From Peptidiphaga gingivicola (GTDB lineage: Bacteria; Actinomycetota; Actinomycetes; Actinomycetales; Actinomycetaceae): a stretch of 64,000 nt of DNA. The DNA lies in the NCBI RefSeq assembly GCF_001652275.1, contig NZ_LVZK01000001.1, positions 1,364,001 to 1,428,000 on the forward strand, in the 5' to 3' direction. Shown in pieces: positions 8,700 through 17,445 of this stretch. The notes beneath the pieces are model-generated. The model made no database searches, had not been told where the DNA came from, and worked only from the letters and a program-made list of their open reading frames with translations. Within the stretch, counting starts at the first letter, position 1. The number at the start of each line of letters is the position of its first letter. The translations under genes and the position numbers were made by a program.

Positions 8700-8730
8700 G
8701 CGGTGCCCCAGCCGTTGGGCGGGGCACCGC
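8693..8730 (-). terminator. Rho-independent terminator of ABC-class ATPase gene
   Basis: Perfect 10-bp stem GCGGTGCCCC (8700-8709) / GGGGCACCGC (8721-8730) with an 11-nt loop. On the minus strand it is followed by five T (8697-8693). It lies about 60 bp beyond the stop codon of the minus-strand ATPase gene. Confidence 0.88.
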
Positions 8731-8788
8731 GTCGATAGGATTCGCTTCAGCCAGAGCACAGGGCTGTCTCCGACTGGGCGAGACTGCG

Positions 8789-10543
8789 TCAGTCGGAGAG
8801 CTTGAGCCCGCGGAAGCGGTTAAGCGCCGCTCCGGCGTCGACCCTTCGAGGCCGCACGAGGAAGGCAGGATACTCGCGCGCTCCGAAACGCCTCAAAGTG
8901 TCCAGCCCGCCGCTCGTGAGCATGCGCTCTACCTGATCGAGAGCTTCGCCGACGGTGAGTTCTCCGTAGCAGACGTGCTCGAGCATGCCCCGCACGATCC
9001 AGGCGATCGCTTCGCTTTGGCCGCTCTCGACGATCTGTTCGACGTCGGCAAGGCTGATCGTCTGGTTGTCCAGGATGATGCCGTCCGTCCCGGCCGCCTT
9101 CGTTTTCGGACGGTCGCTTTGCACATTTTCGGGAAGCGGACAGCGCTTGGACTCGGAAATGGGCCAAGGCTCGTCCGTTCGTTTGCGCGGCTGCTCTTCG
9201 ACCACCTCGCGCGCCCTGTCCGTCACGTCGTAGCACTTATAGGTGTCGAGCATGATGACCCTGTCCGCTGCGTCCAGATAATCTCCGGTCCCGCCCGTGA
9301 TGATGAGGGTCGAGACTCCGCCGGTGTCGGCAAGCGCGCGAATGCGATCGACCAGGGGAGTGATGGGCTCGGATTCCACGAGCGTGCGCATGCGAGAGTC
9401 TCGCATGAGGAGGTTGGACGCCGAAGAGTCTTCGTCGATGAGCAGCAGGCGTGTGCCGAGCTCGATGGCCTCCATGATCGAGGCCGCTTGGGAGGTTGAG
9501 CCGGAGGCGTTCTCGGTGGTGAAGCGAGCGGTGTCCGCGCCGCCGGGAAGCTCGGTGATGAGCGGGGAGACGTCGACGCCGGTGACGGCGCGCCCGTCGG
9601 CCGCCCGAACCTTCACCGCGTCGTCGACGGTCGCAACCAATTCGCGCCCGTCGCCGGGGATGTGGGCGTAGACGCCGCGCTGAAGGGCGTTGAGCAACGT
9701 AGATTTGCCGTGGTAGCCGCCGCCGACGATGACCGTCACACCCGGTTCGATCGCCATTCCCTTGACGAGGCCGGCGTGGGGGAGGGTGACCTCGCGGCGC
9801 AGCGATTCAGGCGACTCGAAAGCGACGGCGTCCTCCATCGGGAGCTGAGAAACGCCGGAAAGGCGGGCCAACATCGACCCGTCGGCCACGAAGGCCATCC
9901 ACCCGTTGTCGGCCAAAGCCTTCTGCAGCGCGTGGTAATCCTCGTAAGTGTGGACGTGGGCGCGCATCGCCTCCAGATCGTCCGCGGCTTCAGAGGACGT
10001 GAAGTCGAGGGTATTGACGATGGCGTCGGGCACGTCGCGATCGAAAATCTCGGCTGCAGTGCGCCCCAAGATCATCCTGCCTCGCGCGGGCATCTGCACC
10101 TGAAATCGCAGCTCGATTCGGTCTGCGGACACTGAGCAAGCTGAACGCTCGAGTATCTCCTGGCCGGTTCTGGCGATCTGCACGGCGCCGCGGCCGTGGC
10201 TCTGAATCTCGCGGTCAAAGGTCCTGATGAGGAAGTCGGCGACTGCAATGCGCTGCTCGCGCGTCTCAATGAGGCTCGTGGGAAGCCCCATCTTTTCCGG
10301 TGTCGACTGAACTCTCAGAAGCGACGGCGGCGCAAACGGGTCGGCCTGGATCCGGTCGATCATGACCTGGAAAGTGCCGTAGTCCCAATCTCCGATGACG
10401 GTCTTGTATGCACCGTATGTCTTGCCATCGAGTTGTTCCAAGGAGCTGAGAAGATCCGCGTCGGTTCCGGTGCGACGAGCGGGCGGCTCGTCGTAACGGC
10501 GAGTATTTGGACGAGGACGTTGGAAATCCGAGCGAGAGCGCAT
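8789..10543 (-). CDS. Predicted ABC-class ATPase (COG3044 type)
   Basis: 584 residues, matching the architecture of the little-studied COG3044 'predicted ATPase of the ABC class'. A long N-terminal domain (about 1-260, with QLDGKTYGAYKTVIGDWDYG early on) precedes an ABC nucleotide-binding core: Walker A GGGYHGKST at 274-282, a signature-like ASGSTSQAAS at 345-354 and Walker B LLLIDED at 365-371, then a C-terminal helical domain. There are no membrane segments, so it is cytosolic and not a transporter. The biochemical role of the family is, as far as I know, not established; roles in nucleic-acid or RNA metabolism have been guessed. It is a single-gene unit ending in its own terminator. Confidence 0.85.
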   Translation of the reverse strand: MRSRSDFQRPRPNTRRYDEPPARRTGTDADLLSSLEQLDGKTYGAYKTVIGDWDYGTFQVMIDRIQADPFAPPSLLRVQSTPEKMGLPTSLIETREQRIAVADFLIRTFDREIQSHGRGAVQIARTGQEILERSACSVSADRIELRFQVQMPARGRMILGRTAAEIFDRDVPDAIVNTLDFTSSEAADDLEAMRAHVHTYEDYHALQKALADNGWMAFVADGSMLARLSGVSQLPMEDAVAFESPESLRREVTLPHAGLVKGMAIEPGVTVIVGGGYHGKSTLLNALQRGVYAHIPGDGRELVATVDDAVKVRAADGRAVTGVDVSPLITELPGGADTARFTTENASGSTSQAASIMEAIELGTRLLLIDEDSSASNLLMRDSRMRTLVESEPITPLVDRIRALADTGGVSTLIITGGTGDYLDAADRVIMLDTYKCYDVTDRAREVVEEQPRKRTDEPWPISESKRCPLPENVQSDRPKTKAAGTDGIILDNQTISLADVEQIVESGQSEAIAWIVRGMLEHVCYGELTVGEALDQVERMLTSGGLDTLRRFGAREYPAFLVRPRRVDAGAALNRFRGLKLSD

Positions 10544-10585
10544 AAAACCTAGCTTAAGCTACTAAACCTTTAGACGGTTACGACG

Positions 10586-10777
10586 ATGGGATTAGAAAAC
10601 CAATCCCTGGATGAATACGCCGCCATCTTACGGGAAGAACTCACCACGTTCAACCATCGAATGTTCCGCATGTCGTATGGACATTCCTATACCGAAGTAA
10701 GGGAACCGTTGGCGTTCCGCAAGGAAAAGACGGCTCTCCTAAATACTGGAACGAATACAGACTCGACTAAAAGGTGA
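10586..10777 (+). CDS. Possible small protein, 63 aa
   Basis: A 63-residue frame starting at ATG 10586 with a mixed, partly helical composition (ENQSLDEYAAILREELTTF). No family is recognised and there is no clear ribosome site. Its TGA stop falls inside the left arm of a strong terminator hairpin, which would be odd for an active gene but could also mean a compact gene plus terminator. It may be a chance frame or a gene remnant. Confidence 0.25.
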   Translation: MGLENQSLDEYAAILREELTTFNHRMFRMSYGHSYTEVREPLAFRKEKTALLNTGTNTDSTKR

Positions 10778-10809
10778 GCGGCGTCTCTGAGTTTCCGCTC
10801 ACCTTTTAG
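10767..10809. terminator. Bidirectional rho-independent terminator
   Basis: Perfect 15-bp inverted repeat CTAAAAGGTGAGCGG (10767-10781) / CCGCTCACCTTTTAG (10795-10809) with a 13-nt loop and A/T runs in the outer stem on both strands. It can end minus-strand ackA transcription and anything rightward. Between it and ackA the sequence CAATTTGCCTT is repeated at 10865-10875 and 10883-10893. Confidence 0.85.
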
Positions 10810-10921
10810 CCGCGATCGGCCTTTCAGCAGCGCCCTTTTCTTGCCGAGTTCCGCCTTTCGAGCGCAATTTGCCTTCCGGCTCCAATTTGCCTTTGAGTTT
10901 CGATTCGGCCTCTATCGGCGG

Positions 10922-12100
10922 TCATTCGACCAGGCTCATCGCCTGGCGGGCGATGGCGAGCTCTTCGTTCGTGGGGACGACGAGCACTGCGACCGTTGAG
11001 TCGGGGGTCGAGAGGATTCGGGGTTCCTTCGAGCGGGCGGCGTTCAAGTCGGCGTTGATTTTCACGCCGAAGCCCGCGAGCCTGCCTATGACGTCGGCTC
11101 TTAGGTCGGCGTCGTTCTCGCCCGCCCCCGCCGTGAAGGTTATCGCGTCGAGGCCTCCCATGATGGCGGCATATGCACCGATGTACTTGACGATTCGATG
11201 CGCGTAGACCGCCAACGCCTCAATTGCGTTCTCGTCTCCCTCGGCCGCTAGGGTGCGCACCGCGCGCATGTCGTTTTGTCCAGTCAGGCCCTTCAGACCG
11301 GAGCCGCGGTTGAAGAGGGTGTCGAGCTCGTCGATGTCCATGCCCGCGGTGCGCGCGAGGTGGAAGACGACCGCCGGGTCGATGTCGCCGGTGCGCGTGC
11401 CCATGACGAGGCCTTCAAGCGGCGTGAGCCCCATCGACGTCTCCACCGCCGAACCGTTGACGACTGCCGACACCGAGGCGCCGTTGCCGATGTGCAACAC
11501 GATCTGCCGAAGGTCGTCGCGTCCGAGGATCTCAGAGACACGGCCCGAGACGTACTGATGCGACGTCCCGTGGGCGCCGTAGCGGCGAATCTCATGTTTC
11601 TCCGCGATTTCGCGGTCGATCGCGTACGTCGCTGCCTCGTCCGGAAGCGACTGGAAGAAGGCGGTGTCGAAGACTACGACGTGGGGGACGTTCGGCAGCA
11701 GACGGCGCGCCACCCTGATGCCGATGAGATGGGCGGGGTTGTGAAGCGGGCCGAGCGGACACAGCTGCTCAATCCGCGCTTCGACGGAGTCGTCGACCAG
11801 GGCGGGGCCGTCGAAGTACTTTCCGCCCTGAACCACGCGGTGGCCGATGGCCTTGATCGATCCGTCCGTCAGCGACGGGCCGATCTCCTCAAACAGGCTG
11901 AGGACGGTCTCCATTCCCACCGTGTGATCGGGAACGGGGCCATCGATCTCTCGGCCCTTTTCGCCGTACTCGTGCTTGATGTGGCCGGTTTCCTCGCCGA
12001 TGCGTTCGACGAGCCCCGAGGCGACCTCCTCGCCCGAGCTGGGGTTGATCAACTTGTACTTGATCGACGAGCTGCCGGAGTTGATGACGAGAACTGACAT
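10922..12100 (-). CDS. ackA: Acetate kinase
   Basis: 392 residues, full length for the family. It interconverts acetyl phosphate + ADP and acetate + ATP, giving substrate-level ATP in fermentation. Motifs: the N-terminal nucleotide-binding loop VINSGSSSIKYKL, the HRVVQGG segment, DTAFFQSLP, YGAHGTSHQYV, HIGNGAS and the C-terminal FTAGAGEN. It follows pta on the minus strand after 172 bp that shows no terminator, so pta-ackA is probably one operon. It acts downstream of Pta and, through acetyl-CoA, of the pyruvate formate-lyase at 19-22 kb. Confidence 0.97.
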   Translation of the reverse strand: MSVLVINSGSSSIKYKLINPSSGEEVASGLVERIGEETGHIKHEYGEKGREIDGPVPDHTVGMETVLSLFEEIGPSLTDGSIKAIGHRVVQGGKYFDGPALVDDSVEARIEQLCPLGPLHNPAHLIGIRVARRLLPNVPHVVVFDTAFFQSLPDEAATYAIDREIAEKHEIRRYGAHGTSHQYVSGRVSEILGRDDLRQIVLHIGNGASVSAVVNGSAVETSMGLTPLEGLVMGTRTGDIDPAVVFHLARTAGMDIDELDTLFNRGSGLKGLTGQNDMRAVRTLAAEGDENAIEALAVYAHRIVKYIGAYAAIMGGLDAITFTAGAGENDADLRADVIGRLAGFGVKINADLNAARSKEPRILSTPDSTVAVLVVPTNEELAIARQAMSLVE

Positions 12101-12272
12101 GATGTCCTTACCTGTTTTGCTTAAGGTTGTTGAGTTTGGGCGATTGGTGTTGGGCCGAGGCTGCGATTGTCCGGCCGGGAGGTTCGCCTGGCCGAGGCGG
12201 ACGGCGGACCCGGACGGGATGCTGGCCCTTGGCTTTCCGCCCGGGCGAATCGCCGGGCCCGTGCCGCTCTGC

Positions 12273-13925
12273 TTAGACAGATTGCTGAGCCTGGGCGGAT
12301 TGCTGAGCCTGGACGGCAGTGATCGCGATGGTGTTGACGATGTCCTCGACCAACGCGCCCCGCGAGAGGTCGTTGACGGGCTTGTTCAGCCCCTGAAGCA
12401 CCGGGCCCACGGCTATGGCGCCCGACGTCCTCTGGACCGCCTTGTACCCGATGTTTCCCGCGTTGAGGCTGGGGAAGACAAAGACCGTCGCCCGCCCGGC
12501 CACGGGCGAGTTCGGAAGCTTTTTGGCTGCCGCGGCGGCGTCGACGGCGGCGTCGTATTGGATGGGCCCCTCAATGAGGAGGTCGGGTTTGAGCTCGCGT
12601 GCAAGACGAGTCGCTTCGACGACCGCGTCGACGTCGGGGCCTTTGCCGGAATCCCCCGTGGAGTAGGAGAGCATGGCCACCTTCGGGTCCACCCCGAACT
12701 CCTCGGCGGTCTTGGCCGACGAGACGGCGATGTTCGCCAGCTGCTCGGGGGTCGGATTTGTATTGACCGCGCAGTCGCCGTAGGCGTGGACGCGGTCGGC
12801 CATGAGCATGAGGAAAACGGAAGAGACGATCGAGGTCCCCGGCTTCGTCTTGATGATTTGGAACGAGGGGACAATCGTGTGAGCCGTCGTGTGGGCGGCC
12901 CCCGAGACCATTCCGTCTGCGTCGTCCATGTGCACCATCATCGTGCCGAAGTAGGAGACGTCCTTGACCGTTTCGAGCGCCTGCTCGTAGGTGACTCCCT
13001 TCTTCGCGCGGAGGCGGGCAAACTCGGTTGCGTACTTGTCCAGCAGCTCTGGGTCGCTTGTGGAGACGATTCTTGCGCCGGCCAGGTCGAGGCCGAGCTC
13101 CGCCGCGCGGGCATCGACCTCCTCCTTCTCCCCTAGAATCACGATGTCTGCGATTTCGCGCTCCAGACATTCGGCCGCGGCGTAGAGAATGCGGTCGTCC
13201 TCGGATTCGGGCAGGACGATTCGCTGCCTGTTCGAGCGCGCCTTCTCGACGAGGGCGAACGTGAAGCTCAAGGGCGTGACGACGTCGGAGCCTTTGGCGA
13301 TGCCTTCCAAGAGAATGTCTGCGGCCTGGGGCGTGAGCTTGGGATCGGCCGCGTCCGGGATGAGGACCACCGGCGAGTTTTTGTAGTCGCTCAAGGCCCG
13401 CCGAACCTCGTCGGAGGCGCCCACCACGACCGTGGCGGCAATGGGCGCGTGCTCCTTCGTGATTTCCGCGGCGGCGAGCGTCGTGACCGCGGCGACCTGT
13501 TTGCCCGTGCGCTTGTCGCCCGAAACGAGCATGACGAGCGAACAGCCGAGGTGGGCGGCTGCCCGGCCCGCGCGGTCGAGCGAGCCGGGAAGGACCGGGT
13601 CGCCCTCGAGGAGGCCCACGACGAGGACCGCATCGAAGTCCCTGGCGTAGTCGCTGTAACGCCGAAGGATCGCGTTCATCGCGTTTTCCTCGTCGACGAC
13701 GTAACTTGCGCGTGTTGTCCCCCAGGCTCGCTCGGCGTCCTCACGCCGCCCGATGGACTGAAGGAGGCCGAGGAAGGCGGCGTCCTCTTCAATGGGGCCG
13801 TTTGTGAAGGATCGGAACACTCCGACCCTGCCGTAAACCGAACCCAGTGCCTTGAGGTACTCCTTTGCCACCTCTTGGGTGGGACAGTTGGTTTCCGCAG
13901 CTGTAAAGTAGACGGTATATGCCAC
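12273..13925 (-). CDS. pta: Phosphate acetyltransferase, variant lacking the DRTGG domain
   Basis: 550 residues; converts acetyl-CoA + phosphate to acetyl phosphate. Residues 1 to about 210 are the dethiobiotin-synthetase-like P-loop-fold domain (YTVYFTAAETNCPTQEV at the start). The catalytic PTA domain begins near residue 220 (SFTFALVEKARSNRQRIVLPES) and carries MVSGAAHTTAHTI, SYSTGDSGKGP, GPIQYDAA and FVFPSLNAGNIGYKAVQR. Long Pta enzymes of about 700 residues usually have a DRTGG domain between these, which seems absent here. GTG at 13925 is chosen for the upstream AAGGAA. The tail QAQQSAQAQQS comes from an 18-bp tandem duplication. Confidence 0.94.
   Translation of the reverse strand: MAYTVYFTAAETNCPTQEVAKEYLKALGSVYGRVGVFRSFTNGPIEEDAAFLGLLQSIGRREDAERAWGTTRASYVVDEENAMNAILRRYSDYARDFDAVLVVGLLEGDPVLPGSLDRAGRAAAHLGCSLVMLVSGDKRTGKQVAAVTTLAAAEITKEHAPIAATVVVGASDEVRRALSDYKNSPVVLIPDAADPKLTPQAADILLEGIAKGSDVVTPLSFTFALVEKARSNRQRIVLPESEDDRILYAAAECLEREIADIVILGEKEEVDARAAELGLDLAGARIVSTSDPELLDKYATEFARLRAKKGVTYEQALETVKDVSYFGTMMVHMDDADGMVSGAAHTTAHTIVPSFQIIKTKPGTSIVSSVFLMLMADRVHAYGDCAVNTNPTPEQLANIAVSSAKTAEEFGVDPKVAMLSYSTGDSGKGPDVDAVVEATRLARELKPDLLIEGPIQYDAAVDAAAAAKKLPNSPVAGRATVFVFPSLNAGNIGYKAVQRTSGAIAVGPVLQGLNKPVNDLSRGALVEDIVNTIAITAVQAQQSAQAQQSV
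12280..12315. repeat. 18-bp tandem duplication in pta 3' end
   Basis: Two copies, 12280-12297 and 12298-12315, differ at one base and encode the repeated AQAQQS of the Pta C-terminus. The extra residues lie beyond the conserved catalytic domain. Confidence 0.85.
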
Positions 13926-14042
13926 GATGCAATTCCTTCCGTTCCGGCAGTGCTCTGACCGGCGTGTTTTTCCGTGACGATTGTCCCACATCGACGGAGT
14001 GCGCCGCCGCCGGAGCCGGACATTGGATCGTGAAGCTGAGCA

Positions 14043-14059
14043 CGTTCTTCCGAAGAACG
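14043..14059. promoter_or_regulatory. Palindrome between pta and rluA-like gene
   Basis: CGTTCTTC-C-GAAGAACG is a perfect 17-bp palindrome in the 191-bp divergent spacer, about 120 bp before pta and 60 bp before the pseudouridine synthase. Its arms do not match the actinobacterial SOS box. It is a candidate operator for fermentation control; the regulator is unknown. Confidence 0.4.
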
Positions 14060-14116
14060 AAAAAGTTCACCACAATTGAGGCACGTGTGTATGGAAGTTC
14101 GGGCTACCCTGAAAGG

Positions 14117-15040
14117 GTGATGGACCAGGCGGCGGGCCTTGCTTCTGCTCGAGACGCCGCGCGCACGAGATGCACGAGGGAGGGGCCCACCCGAGACGGT
14201 TTGCGGCCTACGGCGATTTGCGCCGAAGGCGGCGCCGTTTGGGAGACCGTCGCCCGAGCGTTCCCGCGCCTGCCGGAGGAAAGCATCGCGTCGGCTTTCT
14301 CGGCGGGCGACGTCGTCGACGCCGACGCGAACCCTCTGGCTCCGCAGCAATCCGTCAAGCGCGGTTCAAGCGTCTTCGTATTTCGGCCGATCCCCGACGA
14401 GCCCGACGCGCCCCTCGAACTTGACGTCGTCGGCGGGACCGATCGTTGGATCGCCGTCGACAAACCTGCCGGGATGGCGACCATGCCCCGCGGCAAGCAC
14501 GTGGCCCAGACCGTCACCATCGCCGCGAGGCGCCACTTCTCCAATCCTGAGATCGTTGCGGCGCATAGGCTCGACGCTGCCACGCGGGGCGTGCTGCTCC
14601 TGACGCTGGCCAAGCGGTGGCGCGCTCCCTACCAAATGCTGTTCGAGCGGCGCGAGGTGAGAAAGGCGTACCTGGCCGTCGCCCCTGCAGACGATCGTTT
14701 CGTCGAGGCTCAGACCGTCGCGTTGGCTCTCGCCAAACCCCGCGGATCGTTGAAGGCGCTGGTGGTCGACGGGCAGCCGAATGCGGTTACGACGGTGCGA
14801 TTGGCCGACGAGCGCCGAGGGCTGGGGTTGTACGAAATCGAACCGAAAACTGGCCGCACACATCAGATACGCGTCACGATGAGCCACCTCGGAATTCCGA
14901 TCGTCGGCGATTGGCTGTACCCGGAGGTGCGCGACGGCGGGGATTTGCAGCTCCTGGCCGCGCGGCTGGAGTTCGTCGATCCGGCGAATGGATTGGAGGT
15001 TGCATTGAAATCCGCCCAGACTCTCGATCGCTGGGAATGA
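14117..15040 (+). CDS. RluA-family pseudouridine synthase
   Basis: About 307 residues. The central RluA/RsuA catalytic motif is AAHRLDAATRGVLLL with the nucleophilic Asp in HRLD; the late GRTHQIRVTMSHLGIPIVGD block is the other hallmark. These enzymes isomerise uridine to pseudouridine in rRNA or tRNA. A short N-terminal S4-like region may be present but is divergent. The start is taken as GTG 14117 (or ATG 14120): TACCCT at 14105-14110 ends 6 nt before the GTG, as expected for a leaderless mRNA. guaA follows after 36 bp with its own promoter. The exact RNA target cannot be assigned. Confidence 0.85.
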   Translation: MMDQAAGLASARDAARTRCTREGPTRDGLRPTAICAEGGAVWETVARAFPRLPEESIASAFSAGDVVDADANPLAPQQSVKRGSSVFVFRPIPDEPDAPLELDVVGGTDRWIAVDKPAGMATMPRGKHVAQTVTIAARRHFSNPEIVAAHRLDAATRGVLLLTLAKRWRAPYQMLFERREVRKAYLAVAPADDRFVEAQTVALALAKPRGSLKALVVDGQPNAVTTVRLADERRGLGLYEIEPKTGRTHQIRVTMSHLGIPIVGDWLYPEVRDGGDLQLLAARLEFVDPANGLEVALKSAQTLDRWE

Positions 15041-15064
15041 GCAGCCCTCGAACGGCGGTGCCGC

Positions 15065-15077
15065 TATCCTTGATGCG
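15065..15077 (+). promoter_or_regulatory. Leaderless promoter of guaA
   Basis: TATCCT at 15065-15070 is followed after exactly 6 nt by the GTG start codon of guaA, with no ribosome-binding site between. This is the standard leaderless arrangement in actinobacteria. Confidence 0.6.
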
Positions 15078-16645
15078 TGACTAGCAATCCACGTCCGGTC
15101 CTCGTCGTCGACTTTGGTGCGCAGTATGCCCAGCTCATCGCACGGCGAGTGCGCGAAGCCGACGTCTATTCCGAAATCGTTCCCCACACGGCCAGCGCGG
15201 CCGACATGCTCGCCAAAGACCCTGCGGCGATCGTCCTCTCGGGAGGCCCCTCGTCCGTTTACGAGGAAGGGGCGCCTTCGCTCGATCCCGCGATTTTCGA
15301 CGCCGGGGTGCCCATCCTCGGCATTTGCTACGGCTTCCAGGCCATGGCGCAGGCCCTCGGGGGAGCGGTGGGCCGAACGGGGACCCGCGAGTACGGGCAC
15401 ACCGAGGCGAGTGTGGCTGAAGGCTCCTGCCTTTTCGACGGAACTCCTGCCGACCAGGTCGTGTGGATGAGCCACGGCGACGCCGTCCAGGCGGCGCCCG
15501 AAGGATTTAAGGTCACGGCCTCGACCTCGCAGACCCCCGTTGCGGCCTTCGAGAACCGCGGCCGCAAGCTGTTCGGCCTGCAATGGCACCCAGAGGTGGG
15601 GCATTCGGCCTACGGACAGGCCGCCCTTGAGAACTTCCTTTACGAAGGCGCGGGGCTCAAGCCCGTGTGGACGCCGGGCAACATCGTCGACGAACAGGTC
15701 GAGGCGATACGGCGGCGGGTCGGCGGGGCCCAGGTTATATGCGCGCTTTCGGGAGGCGTCGATTCGTCCGTGGCCGCCGCCCTCGTCCACGCCGCTGTGG
15801 GCGATCAGCTCACGTGCTTTTTCATCGACCACGGCCTGCTCCGCGCCGGAGAGCGCGAGCAAGTCGAGCGCGATTACGCGGAGGGAATGGGCATTCGCGT
15901 CGTTGCCGTCGACGAGTCTCAGCGTTTTTTGGACGCCTTGAACGGGGTCAGCGATCCCGAGGCCAAACGAAAGATCATCGGGCGCGAGTTCATCCGTTCC
16001 TTCGAGGCCGCCCAGGCCCGATTGATCGCCGATATCGGCGCCGAAGGAGGCGAGGTCAAGTTCCTCGTCCAAGGGACCCTTTATCCCGACGTCGTCGAAT
16101 CCGGAGGCGGGCAAGGGGCCGCAAACATCAAGAGCCACCACAATGTGGGAGGGCTTCCGGAGGACATGGCCTTCGAACTGATCGAGCCCCTTCGGGCGCT
16201 GTTCAAGGACGAAGTCCGCGCGGTGGGCCGCGAGCTGGGCGTGCCAGAAAAAATCGTGGCGCGCCAGCCCTTCCCCGGGCCGGGCCTTGGAATCCGCATT
16301 GTCGGAGAGGTTACGCGCGAGCGTTTGGAGACGTTGCGGGCGGCAGACCTCATCGTGCGCGACGAACTGACGGCAGCCGGGCTGGACGAAGAAATCTGGC
16401 AGTGCCCGGTCGTCTTGCTGGCCGACGTGCGCTCCGTGGGCGTCCAGGGAGACGGGCGAACCTACGGACACCCGATCGTTTTGCGGCCCGTTTCCTCCGA
16501 GGACGCGATGACAGCCGATTGGACGCGCCTTCCTTACGACGTTCTGGCCCGCATTTCCACGCGCATCACGAATTCCGTTCCCGAGGTCAACAGAGTGGTG
16601 CTCGACTGCACGTCCAAGCCTCCGGGCACGATCGAGTGGGAGTGA
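15077..16645 (+). CDS. guaA: GMP synthase (glutamine-hydrolysing)
   Basis: 522 residues, full length. It aminates XMP to GMP using glutamine and ATP. The N-terminal class I glutamine amidotransferase domain (about 1-195) has the nucleophile in [11 protein letters not shown] and the His/Glu pair in QWHPEVGHS. The ATP-pyrophosphatase loop LSGGVDSS lies just after residue 220, and the C-terminal dimerisation domain contains [13 protein letters not shown] and ends KPPGTIEWE. It is probably transcribed from its own leaderless promoter. After the stop, a weak hairpin (GCCGAC 16660-16665 / GTCGGC 16679-16684) has no T-run. Confidence 0.97.
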   Translation: MTSNPRPVLVVDFGAQYAQLIARRVREADVYSEIVPHTASAADMLAKDPAAIVLSGGPSSVYEEGAPSLDPAIFDAGVPILGICYGFQAMAQALGGAVGRTGTREYGHTEASVAEGSCLFDGTPADQVVWMSHGDAVQAAPEGFKVTASTSQTPVAAFENRGRKLFGLQWHPEVGHSAYGQAALENFLYEGAGLKPVWTPGNIVDEQVEAIRRRVGGAQVICALSGGVDSSVAAALVHAAVGDQLTCFFIDHGLLRAGEREQVERDYAEGMGIRVVAVDESQRFLDALNGVSDPEAKRKIIGREFIRSFEAAQARLIADIGAEGGEVKFLVQGTLYPDVVESGGGQGAANIKSHHNVGGLPEDMAFELIEPLRALFKDEVRAVGRELGVPEKIVARQPFPGPGLGIRIVGEVTRERLETLRAADLIVRDELTAAGLDEEIWQCPVVLLADVRSVGVQGDGRTYGHPIVLRPVSSEDAMTADWTRLPYDVLARISTRITNSVPEVNRVVLDCTSKPPGTIEWE

Positions 16646-16851
16646 AAGAAGAGGCGCAGGCCGACGGCTCCCAGCACAGTCGGCAAGTGCCCGGACGCGC
16701 CCAGAAGGGCCTTCGTCATGAGACATATGGTGCAGGCCGGCGACGGCATGGCTTTGCCCCAGCGCCTGTTGTCTATGCGTTGAGTTTTCATTCCAGATAA
16801 CCGTGGGCTAAGCTGAAACATATTCCTACAATCTTGTGAAAGGAACTTATT

Positions 16852-17211
16852 GTGGGGCTTTTCAACCGCAAGAAGAAAGTCAGCGTGGACTTTGCCACAG
16901 TCGATTCCCCTGACAAGGCTGAGTCGTTGGTGAAGCAGGGTGTTTTGACCCGCGTTCTGCTCGTGCCTCCTCAGCGAGGAGGGCTTGAAGATTCGTTGAA
17001 CGCCGTCTACGCAACTCCGAAGGCCGCTAAGGAGAAGGCCAGGTGCGACGCTGAAGTGGAACGGCTTGAGCGCAGCGGCCGGGTGTCGCGATACGCTTGC
17101 GACTTGGAGTATGACCAGAACGGCCCCAGCCGCGTTGCGCGGGCCATCACCGTGATCGGAAAGAATGAGGCGGGCGACGTCGTCTATTCGCGCACCGTCA
17201 AGGTCTGGTGA
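16852..17211 (+). CDS. Hypothetical protein, 119 aa
   Basis: A small, charged, soluble protein with no signal peptide or membrane segment. It begins GLFNRKKKVSVDF and ends in VVYSRTVKVW; the middle is Lys/Ala/Glu-rich and probably helical. GTG at 16852 is preceded by AAAGGAAC, and TACAAT at 16827-16832 could be its -10. I do not recognise the family. Composition fits the neighbours, so it is likely a real gene. Confidence 0.7.
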   Translation: MGLFNRKKKVSVDFATVDSPDKAESLVKQGVLTRVLLVPPQRGGLEDSLNAVYATPKAAKEKARCDAEVERLERSGRVSRYACDLEYDQNGPSRVARAITVIGKNEAGDVVYSRTVKVW

Positions 17212-17445
17212 CCTGTGGCTGCCCGGCGGCCTTCGACGATTTGCGGATGCCGCGGGGGCAAGCCCTTCGAACTTCATGAGGCTCGCGCGGGTGCGATTTT
17301 GGCTTTTGGCGCGAAACCCGGCGCATAATATAGAGGGGCGGTTCGGGCGCCTCCCGGGCGCGCCTCATTTTCACGCGATGCACGGCGTCTGTGCCTTCGC
17401 GACATCGATCGGGCAGCGACGCCCGAGGAAGACGAGGAAACTCGA

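Noticed and set aside
14043-14059. SOS (LexA) box
   Set aside because: LexA sites in actinobacteria read GAAC-N4-GTTC; here the arms are in the opposite order and the downstream genes are not SOS genes.
14366-16726. Long minus-strand open frame opposite guaA
   Set aside because: Arg/Gly/Asp-rich composition from the reverse of a GC-rich gene; the plus strand encodes complete GMP synthase.
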